Positions 38,254 through 42,077 of a stretch of 42,077 bases of DNA are shown here, one piece after another; positions within the stretch are counted from its first letter, which is position 1, and every line of letters begins with the position of its first letter. Source of the DNA: Ruminococcus sp. (lineage in GTDB: Bacteria > Bacillota > Clostridia > Oscillospirales > Ruminococcaceae); NCBI GenBank assembly GCA_015066805.1, contig SVNP01000022.1, positions 1 through 42,077 on the forward strand, in the 5' to 3' direction. The notes below the pieces were generated by a model. It had not been told where the DNA came from, made no database searches, and saw only the letters and a program-made list of their open reading frames with translations. Both the position numbers and the translations under genes were made by a program.

Positions 38254-38430
38254 TCACGAAAGGAAATCGTCGTCGTCATCGTCGTCACTGAAATCATCCT
38301 CAGCACGGGACTTGCCGCCGAGAGGCTCACCATCACGGAGCTTCTGGAGATTGTTAAGACCGCAGGCGATGCCCTTATTTCCGTTGGTATTGAAAGCGTA
38401 GAAGTTAATGGAAGCTCTGCCGTAGATCTG
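38254..38430 (-). pseudogene. C-terminal fragment of a phage DUF2815 (ssDNA-binding-like) protein
   Basis: About 55 residues: YGRASINFYAFNTNGNKG, then ACGLNNLQKLRDGEPLGG and an Asp-rich tail DDDDDDDF. This is the end of the DUF2815 family, whose full size is about 180-190 residues. Its acidic tail is like that of SSB proteins. The upstream part is replaced by the ORF at 38405-38692 in another frame, so the fragment has no start of its own. Confidence 0.7.
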
Positions 38431-38692
38431 CGAAGGTGTCGCCGTGCATTTCCGTCTCATAATCGAGGGAAAGGTTGTCCCCGGCAGCACGGTACTCGCA
38501 GACGTCACAGTCTCCGTCACATTTCCAAAGGTACTGCCTCGGACAGCAGCACTGCCCATGATACTGGCGGCGGCTGCGGATACGGTTTGTTTCCGGTGTG
38601 ATATTGGTATAGACTTCCTCGGAAACAGGAATCAGGGTAACTTTGTGCGGATCATTGGCATCACGCATTGGCAGGTAAAACTGTTTTGACAT
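38405..38692 (-). pseudogene. N-terminal fragment of an element-type sigma-like protein
   Basis: 95 residues. MSKQFYLPMRDA, VPVSEEVY-like VSEEVYTNI, then a Cys cluster (CCCPRQYLWKCDGDCDVCEY) and AGDNLSLDYE. This pattern is known at the N-terminus of sigma-like or similar proteins from Firmicutes integrative elements and phages. It stops at FADLRQSFH, where it runs into the DUF2815 fragment out of frame, so it is truncated. The Cys cluster may bind zinc. Start 38692 with GGAGG upstream. A hairpin covers that ribosome binding site (38698-38726). The sigma assignment is tentative. Confidence 0.6.
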
Positions 38693-38697
38693 AAAAA

Positions 38698-38726
38698 TTC
38701 CTCCATTTGACTTGCGAATGGAGGAA
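38698..38726 (-). promoter_or_regulatory. Hairpin that can sequester a ribosome binding site
   Basis: TTCCTCCATT-CGCAAGTCA-AATGGAGGAA on the minus strand. The right arm contains the GGAGG used by the ATG at 38692, so folding would block initiation. Confidence 0.6.
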
Positions 38727-38825
38727 TCTCTACCGGCAAATGGGCATGACGAATCAGACCGCATTCCAGATGGATTACTCCATTCAGGATTGCAGCCGTC
38801 AGCTCAAATGACAGCCGTACATATT

Positions 38826-38916
38826 AACTTGTCCTGCCACAGACCGTTGAGCAGCCGTTGATCAAGCGGCTCAGTGTGCAGCAGCAGACAGTTTAATGTC
38901 ATATCCGGGACAAGTT
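38826..38916. other. Long-range inverted repeat in a gene-free stretch
   Basis: The stretch 38727-39085 has no gene I can support. AACTTGTCC (38826-38834) pairs with GGACAAGTT (38908-38916). Between them TGAGCAGCCG/CGGCTCA gives an inner stem. It could be a structured RNA or a protein-binding region; direction unknown. Confidence 0.35.
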
Positions 38917-39085
38917 CTCCTCTGTGTTACCGCTGGAGAAAAAATAGTGCTTTGGACGAAAGGTATTTTTGTACAAACAAGAAAATAGTGCTTCTTTCAT
39001 TCTCAGTATATCACTCCGATGATTTCTTTACAAAACTGTGTTGTTCAATAATTGGTGGAAAAAAAGAATAAGGAACAAAAAGTCA

Positions 39086-39114
39086 TTGACTTGTTCATTT
39101 TTTGGTGGTATAAT
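39086..39114 (+). promoter_or_regulatory. Promoter of the SEC-C protein gene
   Basis: TTGACT (39086-39091), a 17-bp spacer and TATAAT (39109-39114), followed by GAGAGGAGGG before the TTG at 39140. Confidence 0.75.
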
Positions 39115-39139
39115 ATGTATATAGAGAGGAGGGCTTTTA

Positions 39140-39879
39140 TTGGGAAAACAACTATTTCAAGAAGTCTGCTCTTCACCTACAAGGACTGATACACTTAATC
39201 TATCCGATCACAGATCTATAAGATACTGGATAAATTCATTGATATTTATCCTTCTTTGATACCAGCTATCAGTCTCCAATATGGTGACGAGGATACTTTT
39301 GACTTTGAGAACAAGGGTACTACAACAAGTACATTTGAAACTGTAAAGGAGTTTTACTTGGATGTTTATGAAACGCTTGGTAATCTCATGATTATCCCGG
39401 TTTCTTTTAACAACATCCATTACAGAGGAGATATTAATATATCCGATACCATTGATTCTAAAACATGGTCGTTAGAAGAGTTTATTAAGCGAACCAAAGC
39501 AGATAGGTATCACTTCTGTACCGATACAGAAAAATACACCGCTTTCCTCAAGTTAAAGTACAATGCCAAACTACGCAATGCAATCGGTCATAATGACGTA
39601 GAATATGATACCGCCTCGCAACTAATCACATACTACCCTAACCCGAAAGACAGAACGAAAAAAGGAACTGCCTATTTACTGCAATTAGAACTTGAAGCGC
39701 TTCATATGTTTCAGGCTGTTTTAGCTGTGTCAGAATACTTGTATAGACTTAGAGAACTCAAATTCATGCAAGACGGAGATGTAGGATTAATTCAAGGTAT
39801 GGCATCAAAAATAGGCGCATATGATTTATGTCCTTGCGGCAGCGGACAAAAGTTCAAGTTTTGCCACAAGAAGAAATAA
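39140..39879 (+). CDS. SEC-C motif protein with an apparent frameshift near the 5' end
   Basis: The continuous frame 39256-39879 (207 residues) ends with the zinc-binding SEC-C motif CPCGSGQKFKFCH. The rest is a helical domain with KYNAKLRNAIGHND, resembling proteins that carry HEPN-like features, but I do not name a family. The best start signal (AGGAGG at 39127-39132, TTG at 39140) opens another frame (GKQLFQEVCSSPTRTDTLNLS) that stops at 39259, while the main frame can be read back to about 39196 (IRSQIYKILDKFIDIYPSLIPAIS). The full gene is therefore probably 39140-39879 with a shift between about 39196 and 39225. Either the protein starts late at TTG 39256 without a good site, or the gene is broken, or the sequence has an error. 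Confidence 0.65.
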
Positions 39880-39901
39880 TACGCCAGTTGGGAGTAATTG
39901 A

Positions 39902-40129
39902 ATGGCAGAACAGAAGATTATCGACCGTGACACATACCGTGCGATAAAGAAAATGAGCCGTGATGAGCTACAAGCCTTCCTAATGCGCTACGCTGACGGA
40001 CTGCTGGAGAAAGACGGCAAGTCTATTGACCTACGGGAGGTTGAAAAAGACCTCCGGCAGATCAAAGGCATCGGTGATAAACGCGTCGAAGAAATCATGG
40101 CAGTATTTGAAAAGCATCTGGGCGTATAA
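39902..40129 (+). CDS. Small helix-hairpin-helix protein
   Basis: 75 residues. The C-terminal LRQIKGIGDKRVEEIMAVFEKHL is a helix-hairpin-helix DNA-binding motif (GIG flanked by helices). The N-terminal part is a charged helix (DRDTYRAIKKMSRDELQAFL). GGGAG precedes the ATG by 7 bp. It follows the SEC-C gene by 22 bp, so they share a transcript that ends at the terminator 40136-40180. Probably binds DNA without sequence preference; role in the element unknown. Confidence 0.75.
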   Translation: MAEQKIIDRDTYRAIKKMSRDELQAFLMRYADGLLEKDGKSIDLREVEKDLRQIKGIGDKRVEEIMAVFEKHLGV

Positions 40130-40135
40130 AAACAA

Positions 40136-40180
40136 GGGGCTTCTCCGAGTATCAAAAACTACTCGGAAAAGCCCTATTTT
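40136..40180 (+). terminator. Terminator of the SEC-C/HhH transcript
   Basis: GGGCTT and TCCGAGTA pair with TACTCGGA and AAGCCC (one mismatch between the two blocks), followed by TATTTT. Confidence 0.8.
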
Positions 40181-40204
40181 ACATCATTTTTCGGCATCAA
40201 ATCG

Positions 40205-40512
40205 TTAGTAGTAATCTGGTAGTAGACATACGGCAAACTGGTCAATCAAGTCGCGCATTTGCCGCATTACAGCAACCTAAAAGATGTGTTTCAGCCCTGC
40301 TGCCGTGGCACACAAACATAACCTTTATCATAGGTTTTTTCCTTTCTGATTTGCCCGATTTTGCCCTGTTTTGCAAGGCTTATCGGGGTGATTTTTTCTT
40401 ACTACCAATTTGACAGAATGGGGTGAAAACGGCAAAACTGGGCAGACTAAAGCAAATTGCGGACGCCGTTAGTAGTAAAATAGTAGTAGAAATCGGGGTG
40501 TTTTACTACTAA
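40205..40512. other. Attachment-like module C (junction of elements 2 and 3)
   Basis: Left arm: TTAGTAGTAA (40205) and TTTGCCGC (40258). Core: TGCCGTGGCACACAAACAT..TTATCAT (40301-40331), which on the minus strand is ATG plus codons for MIKVMFVCHG, the start of LMW-PTP, and then diverges. Right arm: TTTGCC at 10-bp spacing, ATTTGACAGAAT, and TTAGTAGTAAAA at 40469 with TTTTACTACTAA at 40501. The core-to-right-arm distance is 168 bp. The left-arm distance is 96 bp against 95 bp in module B. 40332-40487 is nearly identical to 27935-28090. Confidence 0.7.
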
Positions 40513-40739
40513 GATTCTTTGAGATCTTTTTCAATACATCCCTTGTGATTGCAGAACGGACATTTTATCTCATAACAATCATCAGAATGAATCGCAAAAA
40601 GGAGTCTTTTCCAGTTAGGCGTGAATTCCTTTGAGCAGGATTTGCATTGGAATGTATGCTTCGCAAGCTGCATTGCCCATAAAACGCAAGCAATGGCTGC
40701 CGCAAGAACTACGATAATTGTAACTATGATCCACTCCAT
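40509..40739 (-). CDS. Small membrane-anchored zinc-ribbon protein
   Basis: 76 residues. One N-terminal membrane helix (about 3-24) is followed by a zinc ribbon with CKSC and CPFCNHKGC. The ATG at 40739 follows GAGGTGAG. The stop codon lies inside the right inverted repeat of module C, so the gene sits directly at the element end. It has its own promoter, with a perfect palindrome after the -10 box. Function unknown; the promoter twin at 30857 has no gene. Confidence 0.75.
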   Translation of the reverse strand: MEWIIVTIIVVLAAAIACVLWAMQLAKHTFQCKSCSKEFTPNWKRLLFAIHSDDCYEIKCPFCNHKGCIEKDLKES

Positions 40740-40767
40740 TTATGCTCACCTCGATTAAATTCGATTT

Positions 40768-40823
40768 GATGATAGTACTGTAAGTACTATCATCATTATA
40801 CCATAATCCTTCCGTTTCATCAA
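40768..40823 (-). promoter_or_regulatory. Promoter and palindromic site of the zinc-ribbon gene
   Basis: Minus strand: TTGATG (40823-40818), a 17-bp spacer and TATAAT (40800-40795). GATGATAGTACT-TAC-AGTACTATCATC (40794-40768) has perfect 12-bp arms and covers the expected start. It may be an operator or a 5' hairpin. Confidence 0.7.
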
Positions 40824-40835
40824 GACAAAAAGGGC

Positions 40836-40864
40836 AAAAAAATAACGGCCCACCGCAGTGAGCC
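40836..40864 (-). terminator. Terminator of the serine recombinase gene
   Basis: Minus strand: GGCTCAC-TGCG-GTGGGCC (one G-U), then TTATTTTTTT. Related to the hairpin at 30899-30928. Confidence 0.75.
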
Positions 40865-40871
40865 ATAAGTA

Positions 40872-41897
40872 TCATATCGCTTGATTCTTTGTCCTGTTCA
40901 TTTCCTGCCGTGCAGAGTGCAGTTCCTCCATCAAACCGCTGAGATTGGCTACATATCCGCTGCTGTTACGCTTGCCCTGCGATACCGACTGCTCCATCTC
41001 ACGAACCCTGTCCCAAAGCTCCTGAGAAACAATAGGCTCGTGAGTATTCTTCACAACGATCATGTCTTCCTCGTCATTTTTGATGACCTTATGATTCTTA
41101 TAGCTGACCGTTCTTGTGCGTAGCTGAACAAGATGTCCGAGGTAGGTGTAATTGTGGAGTATCTGCCTTACCGTTTCGGGACTCCACATATGTCTTGTTC
41201 TGCGAGGATTCGGCTTGCCGAGCTTTGCGTAGTAGTAATCCGAGGGAATCGGCACACCGTCCGCATTGAGCTTATCAGCAATGTGGTGCGGACTGATACC
41301 GCTTGCCCGCATTTCAAAGATATTACGGACGATAGGTGCGGCATCGGGATCGATCACAGGCAGATGATTCGGATCATCGCCTTTTGTGTAACCGAACGGA
41401 GCGCAGGTCGTGCGATAATAGCCTGCCTTTGCATTTGCTTCGATAACCGCCTTGATCTTCTTACTCGTAGAAGCGGCGTGCCACTCATTAAATAAGTTGA
41501 CGATCGGCATCATGTCAAGTGCGGAGGTATCCTTGTTTGCGGTATCCACACTATCATTCAGTGCAATGAAGCGGATATTATAACTCGGAAAAATGTAATC
41601 CACATATCTGCCGACTTCGATATAGTTTCTTCCGAAACGGCTGAGGTCTTTGCAGATGATAAGATTGATCTTTCCCGACTGCGCATCAGACAGCAATCTC
41701 TGCACCGCAGGTCTGTCGAAATCTGTACCGCTCCAACCGTCATCGACGTAGGTATCGACGAGATTCCAACCTTGCTCCTTGACATACTTGGTGAGGATAA
41801 GTTTCTGGTTTTCTATTGACAGGGATTCGCCGGCTCTCATATCCTCCTGCGAGAGGCGGACGTAAATTCCTGCATTGTAAATGGTCTGCTTTGCCAT
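40872..41897 (-). CDS. Large serine recombinase, C-terminally truncated and fused to an integrase tail
   Basis: 341 residues; TnpX-type relatives are usually above 500. The resolvase domain is complete: GIYVRLSQED with nucleophile Ser16, DDGWSGTDFDRPAVQRLL, IICKDLSRFGRNY. The recombinase domain follows (APFGYTKGDD, MWSPETVRQILHNYTYLG). After VSQGKRNSSGYVANLSGL, where relatives continue with a zinc-ribbon and coiled coil, the sequence changes to MEELHSARQEMNRTKNQAI, which matches the C-terminus of the tyrosine integrase at 34436. The zinc ribbon and coiled coil needed for synapsis are absent, so it is probably inactive or altered. The start lacks a good ribosome binding site. Confidence 0.85.
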   Translation of the reverse strand: MAKQTIYNAGIYVRLSQEDMRAGESLSIENQKLILTKYVKEQGWNLVDTYVDDGWSGTDFDRPAVQRLLSDAQSGKINLIICKDLSRFGRNYIEVGRYVDYIFPSYNIRFIALNDSVDTANKDTSALDMMPIVNLFNEWHAASTSKKIKAVIEANAKAGYYRTTCAPFGYTKGDDPNHLPVIDPDAAPIVRNIFEMRASGISPHHIADKLNADGVPIPSDYYYAKLGKPNPRRTRHMWSPETVRQILHNYTYLGHLVQLRTRTVSYKNHKVIKNDEEDMIVVKNTHEPIVSQELWDRVREMEQSVSQGKRNSSGYVANLSGLMEELHSARQEMNRTKNQAI

Positions 41898-41927
41898 AGT
41901 AACTCATTTCAGATCAAAGCAGTACCA

Positions 41928-41969
41928 TACCGACATCTTCAGTATAGCGCAAAATGTCGGTATAGTCAA
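41928..41969 (-). promoter_or_regulatory. Promoter of the serine recombinase gene with flanking inverted repeat
   Basis: Minus strand: TTGACT (41969-41964), a 17-bp spacer and TATACT (41946-41941). TACCGACAT (41928-41936) and ATGTCGGTA (41954-41962) form an inverted repeat around the -10 box, a possible operator. Confidence 0.7.
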
Positions 41970-41985
41970 TGCTTTGCCGACAAAA

Positions 41986-42077
41986 TTACGCCAGTGTTTC
42001 TTTTAAGGCTCTTTCAAAGGCGAGCCTGCCGATCACTTCGTCGATATTTTTCTCTCCGACGAAGCGGCTGTGAACGA
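41986..42077 (-). CDS. C-terminus of a small element-associated protein (partial)
   Basis: The last 30 codons of a gene that enters from the right edge. The reading frame gives HSRFVGEKNIDEVIGRLAF, then ERALKETLA and TAA. I have seen similar short C-termini in small transposon-encoded proteins beside serine recombinases, but I cannot name the family. The recombinase promoter starts 17 bp downstream of its stop. Confidence 0.5.
   Translation of the reverse strand, partial: VHSRFVGEKNIDEVIGRLAFERALKETLA

Noticed and set aside
40332..40487. Simple segmental duplication of 27935-28090
   Set aside because: A third, diverged module at 30525-30736 has the same spacing, and the core encodes a gene start each time, so attachment sites explain the data better than a chance duplication.

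Overview
The window looks like the chromosome of a Gram-positive anaerobe of the Ruminococcaceae, close to the cellulolytic ruminococci (R. flavefaciens / R. champanellensis type). This is inference from two dockerin-bearing plant-cell-wall enzymes (a GH44 enzyme and a CBM22-dockerin-CE4 enzyme), a trimeric electron-bifurcating [FeFe]-hydrogenase operon, strong Shine-Dalgarno sites and consensus sigma-A promoters with 17-bp spacers.

Layout. 1-1.5 kb: end of dapA, dapB and a small membrane protein (lysine/peptidoglycan precursor operon). 1.5-2.4 kb: one intact tRNA-Pro(TGG), then an exact 105-bp tandem array of partial tRNA-Pro copies, each with its own terminator. 2.5-5.5 kb: NYN-domain protein, CE4 deacetylase, a small DUF3343-like protein and a class V aminotransferase/cysteine desulfurase. 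5.6-10 kb: hydrogenase operon (HndA/HydC-, HndC/HydB- and HndD/HydA-like). 10-14.2 kb: PqqD-like protein, OPT transporter, dipeptidase PepD. 14.3-17.2 kb: copper operon csoR-copA, with a CopZ-like domain fused to CopA and an internal ribosome binding site in front of that domain. 17.3-21.5 kb: Thr-rich lipoprotein, nitrilase-family amidase, a frameshifted ECF sigma factor and its membrane-anchored three-repeat partner. 21.9-25.8 kb: the two dockerin enzymes. 26-27.9 kb: a D,D-carboxypeptidase homologue lacking its catalytic Ser and Lys, and a low-molecular-weight protein tyrosine phosphatase (LMW-PTP).

27.9-42 kb is accessory DNA. It reads as a tandem array of integrative elements inserted in the 5' end of the LMW-PTP gene. 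Three attachment-like modules (about 27.9, 30.5 and 40.3 kb) share a core that encodes the first codons of LMW-PTP, followed exactly 168 bp later by TTAGTAGTAA in an inverted repeat. The two internal modules also have left arms. Element 1 carries an Xre-ImmA-PIN operon. Element 2 carries a MATE pump, a CarD-like regulator, a DUF2798-like protein and a small protein, each behind a hairpin leader with a common loop motif, then a Tn916-type integrase with excisionases, phage remnants joined at deletion points, a SEC-C protein and an HhH protein. Element 3 begins with a zinc-ribbon membrane protein and a serine recombinase whose C-terminus has been replaced by the tail of a tyrosine integrase.

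The strongest candidates for something undescribed are the gene-restoring attachment array in LMW-PTP, the repeated attenuator-like leaders at 32.5-34.3 kb, and the 105-bp partial-tRNA/terminator array.
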